A DNA stretch of 64,000 bases from Nymphaea colorata (Eukaryota; Streptophyta; Magnoliopsida; Nymphaeales; Nymphaeaceae), in assembly GCF_008831285.2 (NCBI RefSeq), contig NC_045151.1:2537544-2601543 (forward strand), read 5' to 3'. The notes beneath the pieces were generated by a model. That model was not told the DNA's origin. It saw only the letters and a list, made by a program, of their open reading frames with translations, and ran no database searches. The position numbers were made by a program, and so were the translations under genes. This document shows positions 1 through 12,393 of this stretch, piece by piece; position 1 is the stretch's first letter; every line of letters begins with the position of its first letter.

Positions 1-317
1 AGGTCAACGGCCAGGTCGACACCGCACTGTGGGCAGGCAAATCGGGCTAGCCCGTGAGGGACGTTGAGGAGGGCTTTGCAGTGGGCGCAGGGAAGCTGGA
101 TCTTCGTCGGGTCGATGCCCTGTGGCGCGGCGCCGGCAGCAGCGGCAGAGCCGCGGCCGCCCTTGGACAGGAGCTCAGGCGGGAGCATCTGAGGGAGCTT
201 GCACCTGGGGCAGCTAAACTCATTGATCCCCGCGGGAACGTTCAGGATTTCCCGGCAGCCGGAACACCGTACCTGACATCCGAGCCCCGCGCCAGACGGA
301 GATGGGGAGCTCACCAT
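1..317 (-). CDS. FGT1: FORGETTER1/strawberry notch-type protein, first exon (5' part, runs off window)
   Basis: The minus strand opens at the ATG at 315-317 and stays open to the window edge (105 codons). It shows two LSD1-type zinc ribbons: VRCSGCREILNVPAG with SCPRCKLPQMLPPELL at about residues 16-48, and LPCAHCKALLNVPHG with ACPQCGVDLAVDL at about residues 75-105. They are joined by an Ala/Gly-rich linker and GIDPTKIQ. This arrangement is the N-terminus of plant strawberry notch orthologues (Arabidopsis FORGETTER1/EMB1135), nuclear co-regulators with a DExD-type helicase-like core that bind chromatin remodellers and keep heat-stress memory genes open. The helicase part lies outside the window. 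The start is the first Met, 16 residues before the first zinc ribbon. The family call is from motif recognition; I did not align it. Confidence 0.85.
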   Translation of the reverse strand, partial: MVSSPSPSGAGLGCQVRCSGCREILNVPAGINEFSCPRCKLPQMLPPELLSKGGRGSAAAAGAAPQGIDPTKIQLPCAHCKALLNVPHGLARFACPQCGVDLAVD

Positions 318-1465
318 TCTCTCTCCCTCTCTCTTTCCTCCCTCTCCTGACAGGATGGCGGGAGTTGCAGGAAGAAAATGGGGAAATTTTAGACGAGGGA
401 GACGTCGAGAGGGCCAGACCGAGTCTTTCCTCTTTTTCAACCTATACGCTCCCCCATCCTCTTGTAATGACGGTGAACACGTGATTACGCGAACATGAAT
501 GCGGGCCCTGCTTTGACGCCACCTCTAATTCTTAGAAGGAATTATACTTCATCCTGAACGTGGCAGAAGGCCGCTTGTTGACTTGTTTTGAGAGCTACCT
601 TTTGAAAAATGCCAAGTGTCACTGTGGGAGAGGGTAGGCTGCCTTCGAAGAATTGAAAGTTCATCACCCATTTCGAGAAGTGTCGCTAATGAAGCTCATG
701 ATCACGAAGGCATGAGAAGGAAAGAACATTCTACTGATAAAGTTTAGTACCTCAGATACATAAGAAATTCGGAGAATTCCGACTTCATTTTCGAAGATAA
801 GGTAGTTAACATCATGTTCATGTCAAAACGAGACTGCGATCTTAAGTTTCTTAGCAAACTCTTGCTTCGTTAACTCTAAACATAGCCATCTATACAATGT
901 AATGTTAAATAAGATGCTATGAAATTATTGTGCTCTTCAATCAGATGTTCATGAATCATATGTTTGAGTAATGTCGTGCATTCATTTAGGATATATGATA
1001 TGACTATAGATGTTTTAGATTCAGCAAGTGCTTGACATAGACAAACTTATATGAACACATGTTTTAAGAGCACAACGTTCTTATCAAGTACCCTAGGAGG
1101 TTTCAAGTTCACATTGAATTCAATCTTCACCAAATTCGACTTTGTGTCTTACCACATTCGGATTTGAGCTCCAATTGACACCCTGACCATATGTTGAGCT
1201 TGATCTTTCGTCCAATCCCAGTCTGGAACGGGCGCATGCTAATTTCCAATGCAATTGGTAATCAGGTTTGAATTGTTTTACTTCCATATCTGAACAATGA
1301 AATCAAAATCGAATGAATAATACATCTAATCTATTTATATTCCTACTTGAGTGCTGCGTGGTAAGCGTGTCTAATTGAATTAGACATAGTGGCAGACTTT
1401 CGTGACTTTTTACTTGATATCCATCTAAATGAAGTTTTAAAAAAGCAAATGTTAGAAGGAAAATT
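318..1465. other. Upstream region of FGT1-like gene and intergenic DNA
   Basis: Contains a CT-rich stretch just upstream of the FGT1-like start (about 318-355), probably leader, then AT-rich sequence. I see no coding segment, tRNA or clear transposon. Confidence 0.4.

Positions 1466-1522
<57 letters not shown>
1466..1522. repeat. Compound (CA)n(TA)n microsatellite
   Basis: About 12 CA units run directly into about 15 TA units. Short open frames across it (runs of alternating Tyr/Ile or Cys/Val) are translation artefacts of the repeat. Confidence 0.95.
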
Positions 1523-1526
<4 letters not shown>

Positions 1527-3981
1527 GCCACGGCAGTGTTGGGTGTGGGCTACTAGGCCACAACAAACTCATTAAAATTTTCATTGAAAGACTTAAAATC
1601 ACAACATGATAACTAAAAAATTTAGCTACTCCAGGCCTAAGTTGGTGACTCAAGTGTCCTTCAACCAGAAAATCCTAGCTCCGCCATGAGCCACGGCCCA
1701 ACTCACTATAACAACACGTTTGCTCTTACTTTTAATGCATTTGTTATAACCTAACTTATTTTGTGACATCATGGATATGACATTTCCCCAAAACAAATCC
1801 CCTCATTGGAGGATATTTTAATAAACCTTCAACACACGAAAATATATTTGCAGAAAGCCATGGAGAGATCATAATTCATTGCCCGTGTTAAAAACAGGGA
1901 TAAGGATGATGCCCACTACACTAGCTAGTAGGAATGTGTTTGAATGGTGGGGAAAGTGATCTGAAACGTGTGTTCATAACATGTTTGAGAGCGTCCCGCG
2001 ACATCTTCCAATACCATTTTCTTGTGACGATTTCAAACATTTTGTCTCCTCCTGAAGGTGCGACAGAAAGAGGGTGAGTGTATACCTAGATAAAAAATTT
2101 GTCTCTCTTTCAATTGTCATGCTGAACTTCTGGGGCGCCGGTGTTCGAGATCAGGCTCAATGTGGAGGATCACGTGGAAACGTTTGGTCTTCACATGTAC
2201 CAGAGCAAATGGATTGGCTACGGTATAAGGGTTTTCCAAATCACAGGGCACCATATCCTTATTAGATCCCTTCAATGTCGACAATGTTCGTTCTGTATGG
2301 TCCATGTTCTGTTCTTCTTCCTTCATTTTTTTCGGAAAGCCTGTTCTCATCCTGTATCATTTGCTCCCGGACCTCTGGGTGACCTTGAGCCATAGTTGGC
2401 AAACTCGCTAATCCATGTCAGCTAAGATCATCCATTTACTGAGCCAGAATCATTTAATTACATGTTTTTTTTTGTCGTGCATTGCTGAATGTTGAGTTTG
2501 TTATTTTTTGAATCGATGAATATTACAAACTGTACTAAATGTACATAAATAATCATATTCAGATTTAATTGATGAAAAATCAAACGTGAAGTCCTGATAA
2601 ACTTACTTTCCTCATAAATTTATAGAAAAAATATACTATAAAAAATGATAACCTTACCCAGCAGAACCATCAAATAAACTCTTTGACATGGTGACACAGT
2701 CTTCACTTGATCTGAGTCAGAGTCATGAGTTTGTCAACTGTGGTTTGAGCTGATCATGTTGAGGATATCACAGAGGGTTTGTTTTGTACCTGGTTCATGA
2801 TCGACTTTCGCAACCATTGTCATGCGGCCGTGAATCTGCATCAGAGGCCTGCTGTTGACAATAACTTGCTCATTCCTTAATAGCAAATTGTGCAAGTTGA
2901 TGGCCATTATAGTTTGTTACAGTCAATTTGCATGGGTTGTGATACTGCTTAAAAGACAACAAGCAATTTTAGGCTTCATCAGAGTCAATTCAACCCTAAT
3001 AAGAACATGGTTAGTTGCATGCCAAAGTCAGGTCCTACCAAACAAGCCTCACATGGGCTGCATAAAAGAGCTACCGGCTTCGTATATGTGGAGTACGAAG
3101 GGACGGCGTCTCACACAATTTCACATGTTCTATTGGGACATAGGATACTAGATGGAGTACAGTCTGTAGAAAACCTACAAAGCACATGGTTACAAATTAT
3201 TCTGTTTTTTTACCGAGTAGACGGTAGCAGAACATAGAGAGGGGCTTTAATATATACCCTACAATTTAATGAGATGAATGGCAGTTTAAGTATTACACTG
3301 CACACATGCACGAGTCTGAATTTATTATTAAGACAGACATGGAATTAAACATGGACAAGTTACCAAATCATTCCGCCAACTTCGAAATAAGAAGTCACTT
3401 CCTAATTTCAGCATTAAAATCTATTGATTCACCATTAACTACAAGGGGGTCAAATAAAATGGTAGTAGGACTACGATAAGTAATATCATACATCAAATAC
3501 ATTTTACCATCACCGCATTTAGAGGAGGAGGCTCGTAAACCCTTATATGATACTTTGCCTCTTCATGCAGAATTGCATCCGAGGATGCTTCTAGTCACAT
3601 TACTACCGTGTCACGATGGCCATGTAGAGAAACGGCAGCATCACATGTCACTTCTAGTGCATCTGTTGTCTGCGTGCATGTGCAGGAAACTAAGTAATCA
3701 AACAGCCAACTCAGTTTCAATCAAGAATTAGATTACGTATACAAGTAATTTTTTTATTCAAAAGCATGCTTACTTTGCTGAATTTTACAAAGTGAGATAC
3801 ATCAGTGGTTTTCCTGACCACTCAAATATAAAAGTTACAATTGAGAAAAGGGGATGATAAACACCGGCGATACAGGCTGCAAGTCCCAATTAAGAAGGAA
3901 CCCTTCGGCACATAAAGGCTTCGAAACAGCATGAAGAGAAATCGCACAAACAAATCCTTAACTCCATAAATTAAGATTTAG
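1523..3981. other. Intergenic, no gene recognised
   Basis: AT-rich DNA between the FGT1-like and IscA-like genes. The part nearest 3982 should include the 3' UTR of the IscA-like gene. An open minus-strand stretch at 2117-2350 looks coding-like by eye but matches no family I know and has no supported splice partners. Nothing else is supportable. Confidence 0.35.
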
Positions 3982-6900
3982 CTACTTAACCATAAATGAG
4001 CTTTTGCAACTACAGCCACCAACGGCACTTGGGTTTGTCGTCACCTGAAAGGAAAAAAGAAGAAATAAAGCAAGTAAAACACAAGTAGATCATGTGCACA
4101 ATGCATCAGGACATCATTCAGCAGATAAAGCTTCATTTTTCAAACTAATGCCAAACCACATTCAACATTATTCTTGACAAAGCACAAAAAGTAGGTTCCC
4201 ACCTACAACCATAACTAGTTGAGAGAGAATTCTGCATCCTCTTAACATACTAATGCATTGGCTAATCTCTGTGCCTGTCAGGACAACTGAAAGATTCTTC
4301 AACACCCCTTCTCAATCACTTTTAGGATCTAGAGCTATATGTTCACAACCTTCTCTTCCAAATCCACTTAATCATGTAGTGCTACCTTGGAAGTTGGAAC
4401 TCTATCTCAGACACCTTCTCACTCTCTCTCGCAGGTGTATGAATGCACACACATAAACAGATATTAGTGGTGTCATCTCACACATGTGGAGGCAGGATTA
4501 ATAGGTTGCTTTTTTTTTTCCGACTTCAAAAGATATCCCTGCACTGTTTCCATTTATTTTAAAACTCAAGTCAGTAAGGATTTTGTGATGCAAACATGGC
4601 TGATGATGCATTCAATGTCCTGATGCGAGCCAACAAAAGAACACCATGATTAGTAAGGAAAGCACTTTTCCCTTAAACTGGCATCTGATTGGGGCAATTT
4701 TCTCATCTTGAACTGTCAAATCATAAAAGTAACCAGGCACTTTCTCATCTTGAACAGGAAATAGTAGAAGTGATTGTGCCAAGCCATCAACAACCACAAT
4801 CAATGATGCAAGTAATCAAGCGAGCAATAAGTTATCAAATAAAGTACCTCCTTGTAAAATCCGACCAAAGCACAGGCAACTTGTGAGCATGTTCATGTCA
4901 TCTAAGATAATTGAAAAATGGTGCTTATATATCTTATTACTTGAGACATAGACGACACTCATGTAAGGTCCACCAAAATTGAATATCTTAAAAGACCATA
5001 ATCCAAATTCTAAACCCAATTTGAACAGTACTAGGGTCATTAGAAGGGGAAGGGGGGAGCATGCCTTGAGATGCCCATGAAATCTCCTTATTTTTTATTA
5101 CCTCAAACGATTACCTTTTTTATAAGAAGAGGACCATTAGGCATTAAGTTGGATACAGGAATGCCAAGTTTAATGGCTTGTTGAAGATTAATGTAACACC
5201 AGCCACACTTAATTTGGATAAATGAGCCGCATGGCAAGTTCAGATCTTATTCATTGGCAGATTCAAGCCTGAAACTACTTAACAAACCCAGTCTAAGCTT
5301 GAACAAGCCAAACTTGGTATGAGACCTGGACAAGAGTTGGGTTTTGCAGAACCCTAGGCTAAAAGATCTAGTTTATTGTACCACAAACAGTCTTTTGGTG
5401 AACTGTGGTACAAAAGTTTACATGCTGAACTGTAGTATACAAGTTTACTTCCAAATGCTAGCCATTCATCTTCCCACTTCTGCTTAACCATGTTTAGTCA
5501 TGCAAAATTGCACGTCATAGAAACTCAAGTCCTAACCAAAACAATAGTGAGAACACAAGATCTAAAGTATATTATCAATACTAACTGCTCGAACTGAGAG
5601 GTTCACTTATCCATGTCAAGATGCATTTATAAAGTTTCAGATGTTGCAAGACCACCATAAATTTCTTTCTATAGAAAGACAAAAAGATGGACAAATTGTA
5701 TGACTGTGTTTATCTCCTTTGTTTTTAACCTTATCCTAAGAAGAAGAACTAAGGATTTCTAGGTACTCTTCTATTCATTTTCATCCACCCTTGACACAAG
5801 CCTGCATATCAGTGTAATAAAATGGTTTCACTTAGCCTACTTCATGCACAAAATGAGAAATGAAAAATATAAAGAGGCTTCTCAAACTAGGAAGTGAAAA
5901 CCACAAATTTTGACTCAACTGTTCTCTCTCCTGATTGACCCTCTTGTTTTACCTTTCAAATGAGAATGCATGACATTTCCCCTCCCTTTCCACATCTTGA
6001 ATTCAGGTAAGGTAAAAAATTAGGGTTTTTCATACATTAAATGGATTCATTGAAGATCATTAAATCGATAGCACACTGTCATAACCAAATGAGGAAAAAA
6101 GTAAGATATTAAGATGCTGTCTGTAGCAAAACACATGGAAGCACGTTCCACCATGCAAGTTTAGTAGATATTTATATAGGAGTCATTTCTTAATCTGCAG
6201 TAAATAGTCATAGATAAATATGCCATCCGGATTTGTCCATCTATGTTGCATGTAAATAGTTACAAGTGGACAGTAACACAACAGATAATATGAAATACAT
6301 CAGATCCTGGAACCTAGAATTATCAAACACAATAAAATTCTGCAACAATTTGGGCTAGAAGAGTGAACGAACCAGGAAAGCAGACCGGATGAGCTCCTCT
6401 ACATAGTCAACAGTAGCACCCTTAACAAAGTCATATGAGATGTTATCGACCACCAATTTCATACCATCCTTCTCGAAAGTTCTGCATCAGAGACATTGGA
6501 TGAGAAATAAAATGACGGCCCTTGAAACGGCAAAGCTATCTTTTGATGGACATTCTTTATTCTAACAGATGAACACTGTAATACATTTTGATCGTAATAC
6601 ATAAGCACTATATCATAATTTGGCGTCTGTGTGCATGCCAGCATGTATGCTTGCATGTAAACGTGATTAGCTGAGATACAGATCTGCATTGGATAACAAG
6701 AATGCAGACAGAGCTACATGCTAGGTGTTCTGCTGAATGAGAAAACATAACAGGTACAAAGTTCCAATAACTTCCTGGTTAGTGTAGCATCAGCAGTTCA
6801 CTAGAAAGCCAAACAAGGAAATTTGTGGCTAGAGTGGTGTTGCACATGCGACACTAGGTAAACTAATATTAATCTTGTGCATCGATTAGTTGCAAGACTA

Positions 6901-8781
6901 GGTAAACTGATATCGATCTTGCACATCGATTAGTGAGAAAAACTTCATTCACCCTGCTTCTTTATTCATCGGAAAAACCGATTCCTTACTTTTACATTTT
7001 CTGTTGGATTTGACCATCCAAATGTGATCAACATGCTTAGGTAGAGAACTGCTGCACTTTAATCACATGATCTGATCATGTAGAATGTCTATAGGCTTTT
7101 CCATGGGCTTAAAAATTTTGACAGCCTGCGATGCATCAACTTTTCATTCCTTGAAGAATTATATTTTTACATTGGAAAAGCATAATCCATGGGCCAATCT
7201 CTGCTAATTAGTGAAGGTGAGCATTCACATTCGTAATCACAACCTGGTCTTATGAGTTTCAACTACAATCATGCAATAATTTGAAAATACCTCCAATAAC
7301 ATTGCCAATTTGAAGCTTCCCCATAATAATTGGAAGTTCTTGCATGACATTTAACATATCGTTCCAAATTATTATTGCAGTAATATCATGATATTATGAC
7401 TTAATTTATGAAACAATACTTGAAAAGATGTTTTTTACACATTTTGAGCATAACAGGTCCCCCGGTTTATTTGCTTGATGTTTGAAAACCTTTGTAATGT
7501 CTTTTTCTCTTATGTGTGTGGAAGCAGAACTACCAATATATCATATTTATTCTATACCCGCTTTGAAAATTTTTATGAATTTTTATTTTTAATTCTTCTG
7601 GGAATTTCCTGAGGAAAGCCAATTTTAGAAATAAAGTCTGGAGGAAAACCAACTCGAGGAATTGTCAAGAACAATGTCAGTAACTTCAGTTTCAACTTTT
7701 AACTATGCACATGAACCGGAAATGACTAATTCATGTCTTCCTTATTTAAACAAACTCAAATATAAAAAATACGAAAGACACTGCATTAAATGCTTTTATC
7801 AAGTTAATGTCTGATGTTATATCGAACGCATCTTCTTTGCTATTGCATCTTGTGCTATAAACACTATCACGTGCATGACTACGTGCTCTTGAGCATTCCT
7901 AAATGCACATTGTTAATCGACATTTACTTGTAACTACCCTACCCTGTAAAGGAAAGGAAGACCTAGTACCCCCAGCTCGATTGCCTTCACGAGCTTGAAA
8001 TAGAATGGGAATACAAGAAGATGAGCTTCTAAATTTTAAATTTGAAGGAACAGGAGGTACCTGTCATCAGGGTTTTTCTTGTCATCAAGGAGGAAAACAT
8101 ACTGAAATCCCGAACACCCACCAGTCTCAATACTTAGACGAAGCATTTTACCGTCCACTAGCTCGCCCTTGGCATGCAGCTCTTTCAATCTCTGGAAGTA
8201 TGCCGAACTTGCGTGTTAGAAATTGAAATAACGAAATGAACGCAACAAGAGAAAAAAAATTGACGAGTAAAAAAAGGACCTCAAGAAAATAATCCTCTTA
8301 GCAACGCATGGCTGCAAAGAGTTGCAATTTCGATTAGCTTACGGAGAACATTAGTAAATAAGCAACACACAAATTCAGAGTTCCCCTAACTTCCACGAAG
8401 TCTCCCGCATAACTGTGAAAACGATGGCCGCAAACTAATTCAATGACCAAAAATCGGTTTCCAATTTTACAGGGCACTTTTTTTGCAATAGAAGGCAAAA
8501 GAAAGTGGTTGGCAGCGGGAAGATAATTCAAAGGCTGAAACACAAGAATTGAACGGTGAAACGAACGGCAAGCGAGATTTGAAGCCTACTCGAACACAGT
8601 TGTCTGTAAGGTGGATAGCGTCGGAAGAGTCTTCCGGGATGGTGGAGGTGGCGGTGGCGCTACAGAAGGCCCTTAATGTCGGTTGCAGAAAGAGCACAGC
8701 GGGATTGGCGAGCGTAGATGACGATGGATCGGTCGATCTCAAAAGACGTGGCGCAAGCCGGCGAAGCAGAGACGATGACAT
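3982..8781 (-). CDS. Iron-sulfur assembly protein IscA-like 2, mitochondrial (4 exons)
   Basis: Exons are 8590-8781, 8061-8191, 6373-6481 and 3982-4044, all with GT..AG borders and matching phase (495 nt, 164 residues). Residues 1-50 form a Ser/Arg/Leu-rich mitochondrial presequence ([16 protein letters not shown]). The A-type carrier fold follows: [24 protein letters not shown] with Cys90, [19 protein letters not shown], and [14 protein letters not shown] with Cys155 and Cys157. These three cysteines are the invariant cluster ligands of IscA proteins. A-type carriers act late in mitochondrial Fe-S biogenesis, helping supply [4Fe-4S] clusters to matrix enzymes. Closest remembered relative is Arabidopsis At5g03905. 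The start is the Met before the presequence; upstream Met codons lie in a low-quality leader. Introns 2 and 3 are long (about 1.6 and 2.3 kb) and look unremarkable. The presequence and all ligands are intact, so it should be functional. Confidence 0.93.
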
Positions 8782-11700
8782 CCCTCCTCCCTCGTTCTCT
8801 TGCTCTGTGCACGCTTGCTTAATGACTTCGACGAGTCTGGCCCTGATAAAACTGGTCCGTAATCGGATCAGAATCGAAGAACTTTCACAGGCCGCCCGAT
8901 CCATATTCAATATTTTTTTTCAAAGTTTATTGTATAATAAAAGATTTTCATTTTGTTTTTTTTTTTTTTTTAACTCAAATAGAGCTTCATCTCCTCAATT
9001 CAGCGTTGTAAAAATTGGTTATTATGAATCTGCCAAAAAAAAAAGGTAAAATCAACCATTTGTTGAAAGGGTAAATAGAAAATTACATGAATTATTCCTA
9101 AAATATTTAAAAATTGTCCCGTGGCATTGAATCAAACATGTTTGCTATCAATTTTGATGTAGATTGGTTAATTCATACTAGAATTGGAGGGATATAGGAT
9201 TAAATGCCCTTATATAAGGAGGGTGATTTGTGCCTCACGCCATTTCACTTTGAGATGGTGAAACGACTCTCGAAAGAAACCCTAGACTCTAAAGGGATGA
9301 GGAAGAGAGAGGCTTCGACCTTCACTTGAGCAATGATATTAGCTTTTCTATTCATACAAACCAATAAAGATAATGTACCTTAAATATATAAGGAGTTGGG
9401 AGGAAACTTTAGCTTTCTATGAGGCAATGAGTCTCCCTCGTGCACCGGAAGAAAGGGATTCCCCCATTTGACATCAGAGGAAAGGAGAGGATAAATCTAT
9501 GGCTCCCCTTGCATAGATATCTTCAAAACGATGGACACTTCAATGGTAAACAATTGACTTATTCCTCCATATGTGGAGTCCGTCTATTACACTAGAGATC
9601 AGTCGAATCACATTCCTAAACAAGACAAATCATTAGTCACAATGACAGTAAGCCAGAAAGTTGAAAAAAATAGTATTGCAGGAAGTTATATCAAAGAAAT
9701 AAACTGATGAACAAAACTAAAAGAGCCATTATCAACTTGTAGGTATCTCAGCATGCCTTTTTGCTGTTGTTCAAAATTGTGCCGGATTTCCAATATCATG
9801 TTATTAATGCAAGTTTAAAACTTGTTGGGTAAGTAAGAAGAGTATTTTGTCCTACCAGCCAACAAAAGGGCCGAAACCTTCACCATTTCCACCATTCGTG
9901 GTCTGCTTTTGGTGCCATTGATAAGGCGCCATATATATGCCTCAGCTTAATCAGTCATCCTCTTTTACAACACAGGAAGTTGGTGCCTTAGTGATTCGAA
10001 ACATACGGAAACTGACTGCCTAGCAGTCCCAACCCTACCTATTGTGTCAACCCCTTCGGAGATAGTGCATGTTCAAGACTTGATCTTAATGATTTTACAA
10101 TGGGAGATGGTTACCCAAACGGTTGGACATACCTACGAGTTCACTTGGTTAGGAGATGTGGAGACAAAGAGGCATTAGCAACACAACAACAAATATGAGA
10201 TTGTCTAAGATCCATTGGCCCCTGGGAACTTCTCTATAGTTTCCAGCAAGTTCAATAGTCTAGTTTTTGTATCTTTGTTTTGTTTCTCATTGTTCTAGGA
10301 TCAAATTTAGGTTGTCTAGGATATGTAGGGCATGTTTAGAATCTTGTTCACTCAAAAAACTATAAACTTTTACTTGATAAAAATCAGATCTTAGCATTTT
10401 ATTTCCAAACTTATTGCATAATGTTGTCGAGTTAAAATATCACATAATCTGTAGGTTCTTCTTTTTAATCAAAGTTGAGTTTTTTCTATTAAATGACTAC
10501 TTTTAGAAGTTCCATGAGAAAGAAAGCTTAAAGATCCAAATTATTGATTGCGTTTTAAAAAACTATAAGAGATTTTTTGGAAAAATTCCATAGCGATTGG
10601 AAAATTGTGATGCACATTATTTTATTGTTTCACTAGTGTCATGTTACTTCTTAAGTGGGCCAAGATTTGACTACAAATGAGATATAAGTAAACTATATTT
10701 TACCACTAATGATGCATGAAATACATTATATTCTTCTCATAATATATATATATATATATATCCATTGTTTAGTATTTTTACACTCATGTTTATGCAGTTC
10801 AAATTCATTAAAATCAAAGTTAGAGCAGACATTTTGAAGCAAAAACAATGAAGTAAGGGTTTTAGGGGCAAAACAATTATTTTTCTTAGGGCCATCCCAA
10901 ATCTAATGGTGCGTGAAATTCACAATTGAAATACCAAAATTGCCCTTTGTGGGACCTTAACCTCATTTCTGCAATTGCTTTAGCGTTTTAAGGCAAATTA
11001 CAAATTCATTTTTGAAAGAAGAGTGATTTTGAACAAATGAAAGTTCTAAATTGGGGTTTTCACCTATAAAACCACCCTTGGAGGATGTGGAATGGTCTCC
11101 TTGTACAAATTTCGAACCACATGTCCTTGCATTTTCCCATTTTTCTAACTTGAATTGCAAATCAAATTACATCTCCCTTCTCATGGAAAAAACAAAATCT
11201 TGTCTAGTGTTTCTTTTCTAAACTCTTAGGATGCGTTTGGATACATGGTTAAAATGGTGTTTTGGAAGTAATATATTGTTTTTCCTCCAAAACGTCGTAA
11301 TGGGTATGTTTGCATGTTTTGTGAAAGCATCATTTTTGCAATTCTAGTAAAAAAACCCGCCTACCAAATTTTTCACTCAAAAACAATGTTTTGATGGGGC
11401 CAAACTGAAGATGAGGCAGGTCACGACTTGCTCTGGAGAGGATGGAGACAATGATAGACAAAATCTATGGTGGATCAAGATGGGGACGAAGATGGACATC
11501 CACAAGGAAGCTAGTTTCAATGACTTTAGGGCAACATTTAGACCATCATTTGATGCTAAAGTGTATGCATTAATCTGGCATACTTTGTTTTGAAGTGCAT
11601 CACCATCTCTATTTTGCTCAATGACCTCACCATGTAGGACTTCGACCAGGTCGACCTCTCATCATTTTAGTGTCTTGTCTCATTCATACTCATCTTTTTT

Positions 11701-11926
11701 AGAGGGGCGAGATGTTGAAATTGAGGGTTTACTTATTTACCGATTAATGTCTTTTGAGCTTTCGATGGTGGATGTGCCCAAAGTTATGAGAACAACATTA
11801 TGGTTTGCCCTCAATTTATGGGGTGAAAAGGTTTGAAGTTATTCCTTTAGTTTCAAGAAATAATTAAATAGAAAATCTTAAAAAATTTTCATTACCATTT
11901 TGTATTATACATTTCTATGTTTCATG
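8782..11926. other. Intergenic, no gene recognised
   Basis: The first 130 nt upstream of 8782 are presumably the IscA-like leader. Beyond is AT-rich DNA with a poly-T run near 8950 and a short (TA)n at 10741-10760. A sequence beginning near 11230 (ATGCGTTTGGATA) resembles ends of TIR-type MITEs, but I could not find a matching second end. Confidence 0.35.
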
Positions 11927-12381
11927 TGATGGAGAGAAATTTCTTCATGCATATACAAAAACGAATATGCTCTAAACATGATCATGTTCATGCTAAAACA
12001 TTGAATCAAAGCTTTAACTGTAGTACCTGAATTCATCTGAACAACTAGACAGTGATATCGCAGTAGGATCTTTCAGGGTCTTTGCGGAACACATGCAGTT
12101 TCTCTCAGATGGGGAAGAGACAACCCTAGAAAGCGATGTTTCAAGCAACCGTGCAGGACCCCAGTGACCACTACCCATTTATGTTATGATCAATTACAGA
12201 TTCAACCAATCAAAGAATCTATAATTGCGTACATGTATCTATACATTATAAAATACCTCATACCATATTAAATGATGCGATATCCCAAAACACAATCACT
12301 TAAGTGGATATTTACATTAAGACAGCCACAATGTTTAAAATTCCTCATTGACATATGTTGACCCATCAAATGATCTTTACA
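11927..12381 (-). repeat. 3' LTR of the copia element
   Basis: 455 bp, TG..CA bounded when read on the minus strand (TGTAAAGATCA ... CATCA). It aligns end to end with the 17555-18017 LTR; the main length difference is the 8-nt segment cggaagcg, absent here. Confidence 0.92.
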
Positions 12382-12393
12382 ATCTCCCACTTG
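12382..12393 (-). other. Polypurine tract of the copia element
   Basis: On the minus strand CAAGTGGGAGAT directly abuts the 3' LTR start. This is the usual plant copia plus-strand primer sequence, and it fixes the orientation of the element. Confidence 0.85.

Noticed and set aside
1343..1653. Frames with Tyr-Ile and Cys-Val runs
   Set aside because: Translations of the CA/TA microsatellite.
2117..2350. Minus-strand frame faintly resembling a phytochrome segment (FALVHVKTKRFHVILH)
   Set aside because: The resemblance covers only a dozen residues, without the chromophore-binding or dimerisation motifs; too weak to annotate.
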